From the NCBI GenBank assembly GCA_001599755.1, contig BCHX01000001.1, positions 4,650,001-4,714,000 on the forward strand: a stretch of DNA of 64,000 bases, given 5' to 3'. Shown piece after piece: positions 10,955 through 22,140 of this stretch. The notes under the pieces are model-generated. The model saw only the letters and a program-made list of their open reading frames with translations, made no database searches and was not told the DNA's origin. The stretch comes from Gliomastix tumulicola. Its lineage: Eukaryota; Ascomycota; Sordariomycetes; Hypocreales; Bionectriaceae. Numbering within the stretch: the stretch's first letter is position 1; every line of letters starts with the position of its first letter. The translations under genes were made by a program, and so were the position numbers.

Positions 10955-13124
10955 CTAGGTGCTCGATGGAGTCCTAGGCGCACGTCTCGCTCTTCTACTG
11001 AGGCGTGGCTCCTGGTACGTGCGCCAGGCGCCGGAACCGTCGCGTTTGATTGCGGTAGGCAGAGTCTTCAACTCTTCGGTTGTCGCTTCCATCTGACCCT
11101 CCTCGGGGCTGCAGTTGAGGGCAAACCACTGGATGTCCCTATTGATTTTTGCGTAGGCACTTTTAACGGCCTCCATCTCCTTCGGGGGCACGAGCTCCTC
11201 CCTGATGATCTTGTGGAGCGCGCTGGCCATCTGGCGGGCCAGATAGATGACGTCCGATCTGGGGCGGGTGTGAGCGCGCGGATTCTTCTCGCCGTGCTTT
11301 TTCGCTGTTTTCTCCGCCGAGCGGGAGGGGACGACCGTAAAGAAGTGGTAATGCACCCGGCGGTAGGGCTCCCAGATGTGGTTGAGGGCATCCAGGATCT
11401 GGCGGCCGTAGTCCAGATACGCATTCCTGCGGTCGCCGCCATCACGCAACGCTCTTTGGCGGTGTGGTGACGCGGCGACGAGGGAGACCCGGAGGTGCAT
11501 GCTCAGGATGTCGAGATCCGGAAACTTGCTTGTTCGCAACATGCTGTCGACAACTTTCGTCGAGTTTTCCACGACCTTGCCGTTGTGCTGGGCGTCGGCC
11601 AAGCATGTATACATAGCCAGCCGGTGATGCCGGAGTTCCAGAAACTCCTTCGGCACCTTCTTCTCAGCAAGAAGATTGCTGACTGTGGTACTGTCATGGG
11701 CTCGACGGAGCATGTAGAACAGGCTAAGCCAGTTGTTTGCGTCCGGCACTATCCAGCCGTCGTCCACCATTGCCCTCCAGTATGCCAGCCCGGGCTTCAC
11801 AGTACCGTGTTCCTGGACGAGGTTGAGTACAAGCCCAAGCGTTCGACTTCCAGGGATGACAGGTGAGATGGGTTTCCCTGTGTGAGAGCGACGGTTGCTT
11901 GATCCGTCCTTTCGGTTGTCCTTCTTATGCAAATCAAAGGTCCGCCCTACTGCGAAGTTGGGAATGTCCGTGGTCGACTCAATGACGTTGAGCGCCTGCA
12001 GCTTGTTCGCTTTCTCAGGGCCCAACAAGAGGGCATGGCCTACAGCACAGACCAGCTCCTCGTCTAGATCAAGCTTTCTTTTTAACCACTTATCGTAGAC
12101 TTCGTTCCACAGACCGCGAACGTCCTCGACAAGCTTCGAGCGCTTCATGTTGGCCATCTCCTTCTCTTCGTCAGGTATGGTCTCGAGCTCTCGGAGTGTA
12201 TTGTGGCGCAATGCGTTGAAGATAATAGTGTATGTCTGTGTTGTCGGCGCCAATTTCGAGTCATCGAGGCTGTTGGTGACGTGAAAGAGGGCTTTCATAT
12301 CGGCGGCCTGTGTGCAGGCGGTCAAGACGGAGTTAACGTGGTAGGAGTTAGGCTGGACATTCGTTGCCTTGTCCCTGTCCTTGTGCTTGAGCAGTATATC
12401 AAAGTGCTTCACTGCCATCTGCGCGGCCAGATGCTTATTGCTGCAGGTCGCTAGTCCGCGGAAGATGATCGTGTAGGTTCGGTCGTTTGGGTATTGCTGG
12501 CGCTTTTTCATCTGCCCACCCGAGGTTAGATATGAACAAGTTCGCCGACTTGACGAGGTCCTGATCGGAGCCACTTACATCGTTGTAGAGCTTGATCGCA
12601 TCTTTGATCCGGTCCTCCTTCAACATATGGTCGATTAGAGAGTTCCATGAGACAGTGAGCTGGTGGTCTGTCCGGCTAGTGGCCCTGACGACGAGGAGAT
12701 GCGCTTCCTCAAAGGCACCCCTCGCCAGGGCTCTCTCGACGTATTTGCCGATGGTGTAGGGGTCGTCGTTCATGCGGTCCAGGTGTGCATTGACAGCCTT
12801 GTTCAGTCTCTTGGCGTGTTGGCTTTGGGAGACGTCGGCATCCTCCAGGTCTTGAGGAGCATCAAGCCCTTTGGGTCCGAAAAGCTCGGCCCCGGAGTGC
12901 AATCTCTCTTCAGGGACATCCTTTTCCTCCTGCGGGCTTGTTTGTTCCATTCGCGAGACACCAGGTGCAATGGACCCTGTCCTGGGGTTGGCGATGGTTT
13001 CGACGGCGTAGAAGCGCATTGGACGAAAAGGGAGCGGTCTGGCAGTGACTAGGCGATGGGCGGCATTGAAAGCCTGCACAGCTCTGCGCGTGCAGACAGC
13101 GCAAGATAGAATGCCTCGCGCCAT
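10955..13124 (-). CDS. Mitochondrial pentatricopeptide-repeat (PPR) protein
   Basis: Exons 13124-12579 and 12511-10955; the intron (GTAAGT, branch CTAAC, CAG) splits a repeat exactly in phase; 700 aa. The start is rich in Arg, Ala and hydroxyl residues without acids for about 40 residues, which reads as a mitochondrial presequence. Helical-pair repeats with PPR character follow: around the splice junction DAIKLYNDMKKRQQ then PNDRTYTIIFRGLA, a second near PNSYHVNSVLTAC, and a third near TQTYTIIFNALRH. PPR proteins bind organellar RNA; in fungal mitochondria they act in rRNA/mRNA maturation, translation or as mitoribosomal parts. It resembles fungal Ccm1/Dmr1-like proteins only in general layout, so no specific role is assigned. 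It shares a divergent promoter with the RRM gene. Confidence 0.82.
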
Positions 13125-13821
13125 GCCTATGAAGAGTCTAGATAGACATGTAAGTTGTGAGACGAAGGCTGCGAATTACGACAAGACGAGGATCAGGACC
13201 AAAAATGTTCTTATCGATAGCACGGCATCCTTCTCGTTAGGTACGCGACCCACTCCCAAGGTAGTAGCGGTAAGGTACAGGTACCTCTATTATTCAAAAG
13301 CAAGGTTGAGGCACAATCAAGCATCTGGCTTGGGCTCCCAGCTTTGTACAACCCGACTTCCGAGACGTTACGCGAGGAAAGAAACCAACAGAAGGTGGAT
13401 GATTTTAAATGACAACATCATGACCATTCACGTTCACTGAGGAGGTGTTCTGCGGCCACGGTCCCAAGCAACCCTCAATGTCGCTGTACCAAGGGTGTGG
13501 CTGAGTCGTGCAATTGACGAGTCCTGATTGGGAAATCCTCTAGTAGATTTGTGGCGTAATACCAGTGGTGTCGCCCGAGTCGCGCCCTGGATTCGCGTTG
13601 GCGCTGCTGCATTCCAACCATCCATTTTATGCGCTTCTCACCTCAGCCTCATTTTCGATCCTCAACTCCTTACCTTTCGATCCACATTGGAAGAGGAAAG
13701 ACTACCTCCATACAACACCCTTCCTCGGCACCACCTTTCCTGTTTGTGCATTGGCAAACTTCTTTTCCTGGGAGAATCGCACCTCACCTCCTGCATTCCC
13801 TCCGTTATCCAAGCATCCATT
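13125..13821. promoter_or_regulatory. Divergent promoter region, PPR (-) and REF/ALY-like gene (+)
   Basis: About 0.7 kb between two divergent starts. Pyrimidine-rich tracts at about 13670-13810 precede the + strand ATG and probably hold its transcription start and leader. No gene or RNA feature recognised. Confidence 0.5.
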
Positions 13822-15014
13822 ATGGCCAAACCGAACGACCTACAAGCCTTCGTGAACAACGGTACGTCCGATTGCGAATCTTCGCTCCTCAAGCACACAC
13901 TCTCTCTTTTGATCCTGCCCGCGAGTGACCTCGAGAAGGCTCGGAAACATTTCAAGACGACTAATGCCATGGTTCAGCCCGCGAGCGCAAGAAGAATGAA
14001 CAGCTTGCGTCGCAGATCCTAGGGAAGAACCGCCGCCAGAGCGCGCCGTCGAATCTGAAGGCCCAGGTTGGCGGCTCCCTCGCCAGCCGTGTCGGCGTCA
14101 GGAAGGTCCGCCATCCAACCCCCTCCGTTCCCGGAGAGCATGCAAGCCATACTCACACTCCTCCCAGCCGCGAGCCTCCCTCGGCACCGCCCCCGCCACC
14201 ACCAAGGGCAACAAGACCGCAGGCAACGTCAACGGCGAATGGACTCATGACCTGCACCACTCGGTCAGCTCGCCCGCCCGCGGCGCCTCCCTCGCCTCCC
14301 GCGTCACAGCCCCCGGCGGCAGCAGCAGCAGCAACAGCAGAACCGCCGCGTCGACGAGCTCGAAGCAGAAGAAGGCGGTCGCACGACGCGCTGCTGCGCT
14401 AGACCGCATGGATATCGACTCCGGTGTCCAGAACCAGGTCAATATCCGTCAGGCGCCGCCCAGCAAGGGCATCTCGATCCGAGGGCTCGCTGGTCCTTAC
14501 ACGGTCATCGGGCAGAACTTTGCCCCCGGCACCACGGCGGCAGATATCGAGAGTGCCATGACGCCATTTGGAGGGGAGATGGAGAGCTGCCGGATCGTCA
14601 AAACAAAGCCTTTCATCATGGTGGAGATGGTGTTTGCGTCGCGCGAAGGCGGCGAGCGAGTTATCGAGACCTTCAACGAGAAGACGGTAAGCCAATCCTG
14701 CAACAACGTGTTTCGAGAAGCCATCGCTAACACGACCTGTCTAGGCCGATGGGAGAATACTTAAGGTGTACCCCAAGCCCACCACCGGGAGCAGAGCCTC
14801 GATCAACACCGCTGCCAGCCAGCCTAAGAGCACCCACGCAGCAGACCAGATCGTCGACGGCTCAATGGGCTTCCCCGAGCCCAACCAGCGGCTCTACAGC
14901 GACAAGATGGTCGACAATGACCACCAGCCGCAGCAGCAGCAGCAGCAGCAGCAGCAGTCCAACGGGAACGAGCGGAGGGGTCGGAGGAACCAGAGGGGCC
15001 GTGGCGGGAGATAG
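13822..15014 (+). CDS. REF/ALY-like RRM protein with RGG tail; ORF may continue past its TAG
   Basis: Exons 13822-13861, 13978-14105, 14168-14686 and 14745-15014, all phase-consistent; 318 aa to the TAG. The second intron has a weak donor (GTCCGC) but is needed to keep frame and restores a protein with two SLASRV repeats. An RRM lies at about residues 158-240 (GISIRGLAGPYTVIGQNFAP ... ADGRILKVYPK). A (Gln)9 tract and an Arg/Gly-rich end (RGRRNQRGRGGR) follow. The plan (RRM plus RGG) resembles Yra1/ALY mRNA export adaptors in the nucleus, but sequence-level assignment is tentative. Immediately after TAG 15012 the same frame stays open for 150 coding-like codons (separate entry), so the full product may be 469 aa. 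Confidence 0.78.
14931..14957 (+). repeat. (CAG)9 tract coding for poly-Gln
   Basis: Nine perfect CAG codons inside the REF/ALY-like gene. Pure repeats like this often vary in length between strains. Confidence 0.9.
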
Positions 15015-15023
15015 AATCGCCGC
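15001..15023 (+). other. Hairpin presenting the in-frame TAG in its loop
   Basis: Bases 15001-15006 (GUGGCG in RNA) can pair with 15018-15023 (CGCCGC), with one G-U pair, leaving an 11-base loop at 15007-15017. The stop codon UAG (15012-15014) lies in this loop, with the A at its middle. The pairing was read by hand and no folding energy was computed. Confidence 0.6.
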
Positions 15024-15467
15024 TACTACCCCTCAGAAGATTCGGACTACTACTCCAAGTACGATCGGAACTCCTCCGACAACAACTACTATGACGGTGA
15101 CGGCTACGGCCGAGACTACGATGGTCAGCGGCCCTACCACAGCAGAGACCGAGGCTATGACAAGGAACGGGGCTACAGCAAGGAGCGGGACTACAACAGC
15201 AGCCGAAGCTACGACGACTACCGCGTCGGCTTCGACGATCGTCATGATTATGACAGTCGTCGGGATCGCCGTGACTACGATGATCGTCAGGACTACGACG
15301 ATCGCCAGGACTCGCGATGGTATAACGACGACTATTACGATTGCCCTCCGAGCGACTCGTACAATCCCCAGTATGACTACGAGCAGCGTGATTCTTACCA
15401 CGACCTGGAGGCCTCGACCACCGCTGAGGCGTCCCTGGAATCCGAGTACCAGCAGGTTGCTCAGTAG
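15015..15467 (+). other. In-frame 150-codon extension behind the TAG of the RRM gene
   Basis: Continuing the frame of the RRM protein past TAG 15012-15014 gives 150 sense codons and a second TAG at 15465-15467. The peptide is dominated by Tyr, Asp, Arg, Ser and Gly (for example DYDDRQ repeated twice), a composition typical of low-complexity tails of RNA-binding proteins. Codons mostly end in C or G (TAC, GAC, CGC), as in expressed genes here. The other frames give Thr-rich or repetitive nonsense. It could be reached by stop readthrough, by A-to-I editing of UAG to UGG, or be a remnant after a recent nonsense mutation. No canonical intron that removes the TAG was found. Confidence 0.65.
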
Positions 15468-16670
15468 AAGCAGGAATCACCCGCTTCTTTGGTCCTCTGT
15501 GGCGTCGGTAGCTCTTAAATACAAGCAAGTATTCAATGTACATTCGAAAAAGAGAAAAAAAAAACACCACATCTTCACTTTTCACGTCTTGGTCACTGGG
15601 AGTCACGATAGTGTACAGTACTAGTATCCAACAAGGAATTGGGACGAGAGCCATTGTACTTTGAGTATTTTCGCCAGCTTTCAGAAGAATTGCAATATTG
15701 GCTACTATTTATTACTATCACCTCCATGTTAAGAATGCAGACTCGTCACGGTAACTAGGTCCAGCATTGACATGTGATGAATTGACAGCAGATGGACATT
15801 GTTCTCATATATAATCATGCAAAGCACGACGACAAATAGCATTCGACATGACGTTTCGAGCGAATTTCTCGCCGCCACTCTCTTCTTCACCTATTTTGAT
15901 CTGAGCAGTCTCGAGGGGAAAGACGACAACGCATCCCAACCAACATACACGTGAGCCTCTCGTTCCGACCCAGAACATGAACAAGCTGAACAACATACAA
16001 GGAAAATAAAGAAAAGGAAAGAAAATCATTGATGCCATGTCTACACTGGAGCCTACTCCATCCATCCATCCACCGACCCGCGTGCCCGACCAACAGTTAC
16101 AGCGCGTCCCTTCTCGTTCCCATGTTTTCATCGACCCGCGGGCAGTGACTGCCAAGTTCCTTGACTGCAGTCCTTCGCACTTGGCATTCTCCCGTCCTTC
16201 TAGACTTCCCCTTAACTTTAAGTAGCATGAAAAAAAAAATCCAGTGCCCCGTGGGGCGTATATAGGGAGCTAGCGAACGACTGCTCAAGTGAGACTCGAG
16301 GGGGTATGTGGCGGCTCTACGCCACGTGGTTGAGGAGGAGCATGGTCCCAGTGCGAATCGCTGGACCGGAGACGTCCTCCAGCTCAGCTGGAAAGCCCTC
16401 TCCCCTGCTGAGCAGCTATTCAGAACGCCTCTCTTGGACGTGTTTGAGTATGTCCAAAAAGCCCCCCTGCTTCAGTGTCAACATTGGCTCGCCAGGAGCA
16501 TCCAGGATTTGTCAGGGCGGCAGTGACGGGCATGCATCTGCAACCCAACTTGGAGGCGCGAATCGGTGTTGAGCCGGTGACTTGTACGTCGTGTAACAGT
16601 ACGAACGCCAATCATGTCGTCGAAACCCGTTTTGTTCCATGTTTGTCGTGCTGCCTTTCACGTCTCCTTC
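15468..16670. other. Convergent intergenic region
   Basis: About 1.2 kb between the RRM gene (+) and yak1 (-). Contains A-rich runs (15551-15563 and 16231-16239) and a short TCCA repeat (16058-16073), probably within 3' UTRs. No gene seen. Confidence 0.5.
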
Positions 16671-19621
16671 TCAATGCCACGGGTTGTGGTTGCCCATGAA
16701 GCCTTCCTCAAGTGTCCGCTCCTCCAGCGTCCGGATAAAGTCGCGGTTCCCAGTACGGCCTGTCTGCTGAGCTCGGCTAGCCCGTCGGTTAGTCCGGTTG
16801 TCCATACCGCCAGCGCCAGGCACACCCTCCCCAGGCGGAGGGTAGTATGCAGGGCTAGGTTGAAGTCGGATGGGCTGGCTGGGGTCAAGATGGCTGGCAA
16901 CTCGCTGGATCGCGGCTGGAATGCCGCTCTGCTGCTGCTCCATCGTTGATGCTCGCTGGCGGCCACCCCGGATAGGCTGCTGTTGATACACGTTCTGCTG
17001 GGGGATGCCTCCATACTGTCCCGTGGATGGTACTTGCTGGGGCTGCTGGGGCATCACCACCTGACCGTATTGGTTCGGTTGAGAGGTGTAAGAGGGAGGC
17101 GCGGTGCTGTGGCTGCTGGCAACGCTCGGAGAGTACATGTTATTGTTTCCAGCATATACCGGCGCTGGCCCGTGTCCAGGCTGCACATACTGGCCTCCAG
17201 CCATGGGCGCGTAGGGACTCTGTACGGCGGCTGTAGTCGCCTGGGCCTGGGCTTGAGCTGCTTGGGCACGCTGCTTGCTCAACGCCTCCGCCTGCTGCTG
17301 TTGCTGAGTCCCTGGAGCCGGTGACCGGTTAAGTGAGCTCGACTTGAGGTTCATAGGAGGGACAAAGGGCCCCGTGAACTTCTGTTGCGTGATGAACGGG
17401 TGCAACTTGGCCTGCTGTGGTGACCATCTCTCCAGAGGGTTGATGGTCAGCAGACCACGGACAAAGTCGATGAATGCGATCCGGTTGTTCATTTCTAGAC
17501 GTTGTTTTGTCAGAGATAATTTCTGCAAGGAAGAGTGTTCCGGTAACTTACCTCTGTCAATCTCACTCTGCTTCATGTTCTTACGTGGCATGGGATAAGA
17601 CTTAATGATATCCGGAAGCGCATTGGCCTGGAAGTACCGTTTGCTGGGCTGCTCCTTCGTGTTGTGCTCTCGGGCATACTGCTCCATGCTCTTGAGGTGG
17701 TAGTTCCTCCGCCCATATTCGTCTTGTCGCTTCTCAAAGAACTCGCCGGCTTGCTTCCCCATCTCCATCATCCAGTTTGGCGGGTTGCCCATCATCTCAA
17801 CGATTCGGGAAACCTGGTTGTACTCTGACGATCCGGGGAATAGCGGCAACCCGAGGAACAGCTCAACCACAATGCAGCCCAATGACCACATGTCGATGGC
17901 CGACGAGTACGGAAGCCCCAGCAGGACCTCTGGTGATCGGTAAAACCGAGACTGGATGTATGTATACACAGTTTGTCGCTCGTCGCATGCTGATCCGAAA
18001 TCAATAATCTTGATGATAGGGCTCTCCAGGTTCTTGAGCAGGATGTTCTCTGGTTTCAGATCGCAATGGATCAACCGTGCCTTGTTCAGCAGCGCAAGCC
18101 CGTTAAGCAATTGCTGGGCGAAGACACGGACCAGAGTTGTGCTCAAGCCTCGGAACTGGTTCTGTTTGATCAACTCGTACAGATTAACACTCAGCAGTTC
18201 AAAGACAAGACATAAATGCTGCTTATGAATAAACGTGTCCTTGAGTCTGAGGAGATGGTGGTCATCGTTCTTGTCGAGCTTGGTGTTGAGCTGGGACCGA
18301 GGGCATTAGCAACCAATGACCCGTCTCCCGGGACGGGACCGAGACTTACGAGATCAAGAACGGAAACCTCCATCATGCTCTGGTTGAAGTAGGCTGTCCT
18401 GTTTTTGATGACCTTGACAGCCACAACCTCCTGGGTCTTGAGGTTCTGACACTTCACGACCTGTCCGAAGGTACCCTGGCCGAGAACATCCAAGATGAGG
18501 TAACGATTCCTAGGGCACAATGTTAGCCCCAACCTCGTCCTGAGTGGGAAAATAAGCTGATCGTGGACCTACTTATGACCGGCTTCTTCCGAGCCGAGAA
18601 TATCGTTCACATAAAGGATATAGTCGCTGTCCTCGTTGTCGTAGCCGTCGTTCTTGACGCCCTTACTCGGCTTTGTGAGGACGCGACGGGGGTTGCGCGA
18701 CGTCTCGTACTTGAATTCGGGGTTGCAAATGCGATAGGTGGCCGGTAGGTGCGCGGTCAACGCTTGGAGGGGCTGGAAGTGAGGCCATTAGTACACGGTA
18801 TCAAGGGCGCAGCAGCCTGATGGAGAGGGAAGACAAACGCTGATGAAGCCTCCCTCGGGATTCGCTCGTCGGAACGGCGGCTGTTGAGTCTTCTTGGGCC
18901 GCAGTTCAACAGTCCCCCTGATTTTCCTGAACTCTGGAACGGGTCCCCGGGGCTGAGGCATCGCAGGCACGGGTCGGCGCGGAGACTTGGGGTCGGCGAA
19001 CGGGCCCTCCAAATTAGAGACGGCTGACGATGGGTAGCCGTCCTGAGTCGAAGCATATGGAATGATCGGGGGGACCTGCTGTCCTTGCTGGCGGGAAGGA
19101 TAGTAGGGGCTCTGAGGGTATTCGCCGGGCTTGGTCGGCGACTGCCTGTGGGAGGAGGCGGTCGCGTACTGAGGTGGTTTGGGCGCATACGGCGACGAAG
19201 GCGACAAGGTATCCATGGGCGAGTATCGGTGAGCAGCAGTAGATGGCTCCTGCGGGGAGTGGAGCGTGGCAGTGCGGCCGGCAGAGGGATGAGACTGATG
19301 ATGAGGGCGCATGGGGTACTTTATCCCAGCGTGGGCATCATGAGCATCGTGCATGGGAATGTCGCCGTTCCCGTCGCGCAGCTGCGAGCTTAACAAGGGC
19401 GAGCTCGTCGACGCCGCGGCGGCGGCGGCGGCAGAACCGACAGAAGCGCCGCCATGGTACTGCTGCTCATATTTGTAGTTGGTCGGCGCGGAGACGGGCT
19501 GGTGCTGAGGAGCGGAGTATTCTCGAGTCATCGGCGGGTGCTGGTGCTGATGCTGGCTCGTACCGTTGTGTCGTCGCGAGCCGCCCGTCGAGTCGGAGTA
19601 GGCCTGCCACTGGGGGTCCAT
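16671..19621 (-). CDS. yak1: DYRK-family protein kinase Yak1
   Basis: Dual-specificity, Tyr-autophosphorylating kinase that restrains growth downstream of PKA/TOR and acts in stress and development in fungi. Exons 19621-18839, 18772-18573, 18509-18350, 18290-17552 and 17494-16671; 901 aa. The N-terminus (about 320 residues) is disordered, His/Ser/Pro-rich with an Ala run. The kinase domain is at about 328-664: glycine loop GQGTFGQVVK, AVKVIKN lysine, HCDLKPENIL catalytic loop, DFGSACDERQ, activation loop YTY followed by QSRFYRSPEV, the DYRK signature. The C-terminus is Gln/Pro-rich. Intron 4 (17551-17495, 57 bp) is a multiple of three without stops, so retention would add 19 residues in the C-lobe. 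The 2.5 kb upstream is gene-free, suggesting a long regulated leader. Confidence 0.95.
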
Positions 19622-22140
19622 GGCTGAAGGTATTGCTCAAGCACTCGGTCAAAAGGCGCGTAGTTTCCTCCAGGATGCTGTCGGGGATCCGCCGACAGGA
19701 CGAACTCGATCCGCAATGAGGAGAGCGGGCAGCTGTCGTCAGCAGGATGCAGTCGACAGCGGCAACGGTTGAGGATCACGCCGCGGCGGACTTGGGTATG
19801 CAGCGAGTCGGAGTGAGGGAGGAGCTGCAATCTCGTCGGCACAGTTACGTCGGTGGACGCCAACGAACGTACCTCCAAGTGCGGTCGGGTGGTACAGCCA
19901 GGAGTGTTCCGAAAGAGTAAAAAAGACGAGGAGAGCAAGCGTTGATTGGAGAAGACGGCAGCGGAATTGGGCACCTGGCTGGGGTGGCCCAAGTCCCGTC
20001 GGCCGAGAGGGAAGGGGGGGGAAAAGATGCGAAGATAGAGGGTGGTTGTGTGGTGTTGTCGAAGCTATGTGCATGTGCATTGAGAATAGAAGAGCAGGAT
20101 GCCGACCGTGGGGTAAGGCAAGGCACGGGCAGGCCAGTTGCTGGCAGCAATGGACGCTGGGCTACCAACCTGGAACCTCCGCTCGCTGGGCTGCTGCCGC
20201 TGGACGCTGATGGAGGCGACTGGGGGGGGCCTGGCCCTGCAAAGTTACGGACTCACTACAGGGTGCTACCTAGGCTCTACCTCCTAGCAGTACTAGTAGT
20301 AGGTAGGGATCTTAGCGCTACAGCTACCCGACCTGTCTGCCCGTGCAGATTCACAAACTCAGCCACTGCAGTAATAGCTGCCACCAGCTCGGAGGACGCA
20401 CACGGACCTCGACTTGTCTGCAGTCCGGCAAGGATGGGAGCCACTTGTGAAACTCGCGAGATCACGCTTCTCCTGCGCTGCGGCGTCGTGTGGCGGCAGA
20501 TTCTGCCACCTTATGATCAAGCTGGAGCCCAGAAGCGACGGCATGCCCAAATGCGGGCTAAGGTTCCAGCTTCCTCCCAGTAGAGGCTCTTCTCAGGCCT
20601 CGTGGGGTGTCAATCCCAGTGGATCTACGTATCTTCAGCCATCCAGATTACCTTCCCTTTGGACATCTGAGGCCAAGCCTGTTTGATGTGTGATTAAATG
20701 ACGGGCCTGACTGACTGATCACTCAGGTCAGGTAAAGGTGCTGTGGAGAATGCAATCCAATGCTGCAACATGATGCTGGTGGCAGAACTCAGTTCCGGTC
20801 CCCATCTCCAAGAGGAGCCTCTTAGGGCGTCATCTTGAGTGACTCGAAATGGCACCTGAGATCCGTCACCAAGGCAGCTACTACTCCAATCAGTATCACC
20901 CCCGTAGTCCTGTTACCCCATTCCGCACCACACTATGCCTTGGTCAAGAATTAATGCCGTGTTGTCAAGACGAGGGCGAGGCGATCCCGCCAAGGTTGTC
21001 CTCGTTGGGCATCAACAGGCCATTGCGGGGGACAAAATAGTGTGCGCCATCTCACTTTTTACGTCACCCGCTATCTGCGGATGTAACTTGAACTCAATCA
21101 GGATCCCAGGAATGCCCCAGTGCCTCCGTAACGGTCCATCTCAGAAACGTCATTGGCTACTAGACCTACCATAGGGGGGGGAGGGAAGAGAGAAAAGAAA
21201 ATGGGAGACATACCGCCTGGGCACATACGAAGCAAGATGGGTAATATTTTAGCTCACAAATTGCTCATTGGAAGGTCTGTAGCAGGCTCCTTATCTGTCA
21301 TATCAAGAGAGTGGCAATCGCTCTCTCCTCATCAAGGGTATCATGTATCTAATTCCACCCATCCAAATAATAACTCGTCACCGACATGACAATGCCAGAT
21401 TCCTCACTGAGCCTAAGCACAGCAGCGTCAAATGAACTGAGATTCCCTTGCGGCATGGCTCCCACTCATCCTTCTTGAACAAATCAAATGCTTCGATGCA
21501 ACTCTTCCCTCCTCTCGGCTCTCTCTCCAGGATACACCAGGTGAGCAGAGCATGGGCAGCTCAGCGCTCGCTCCTTGCACCAACCCAAGAAATAGAAAGA
21601 AAACACCAAGCGTCAAAGGAGATAAGAGAAGGGGATTCGTGGTATCGTTGAGCATGACCATAATAGAAAGAGGGGAAGCGCCTTTACCTGGCTCCCAAGT
21701 AAACTATCGCTTCTGCCGATATCATCATAGCCCATAACCTAATAGAAATACGAATCCATCCATGCCCGAATAAACGCAAAGGACAGTGCAGTGCGCTCTG
21801 ATGTTCGGGCAAAGGAAGAGTCCTAAGGAAAAGGAGGAAAAGAAGAATCACAGAGTGGAGAAATTGAAAGAGGTATGAGACATTGTACCTGAGATAGAAA
21901 TGAAGAAGGGGGGGCAGGTAGGAGAAACAAAAACGAGGTGGCCCAATCTGATGAGAATAAAGGCAACAACCAGCTGACCCTTGCACCGTGAGAGAAATCA
22001 GGAAATCAAGGAGGAGTAAAGGGAAGCCTGCAGAAAACGTGGATATCTCAAACGACGACACGACATGAAAGCCCCCTGGCCTAACCTTTGATCAACCCGC
22101 GTTTGTTCCTCGCAACTTTTGATTGTCGGTATCGCCTCTC
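19622..22140. promoter_or_regulatory. Long upstream region of yak1 and 3' region of the Pub1-like gene
   Basis: 2.5 kb without a convincing gene. Both flanking genes read leftward, so it contains the yak1 promoter and probably a long 5' UTR, plus the 3' UTR of the Pub1-like gene near 22140. Several short ATG-started frames on the minus strand (for example 19845-20168) could be upstream ORFs. No RNA gene or repeat was recognised. Confidence 0.5.

Noticed and set aside
14749..15624. 291-codon open frame in the +1 frame over the end of the RRM gene, Thr-rich
   Set aside because: It crosses the RRM exon in the wrong frame and its Thr-rich repetitive product is the expected shadow of TAC/GAC/CGC codons. 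The RRM frame explains the sequence better.
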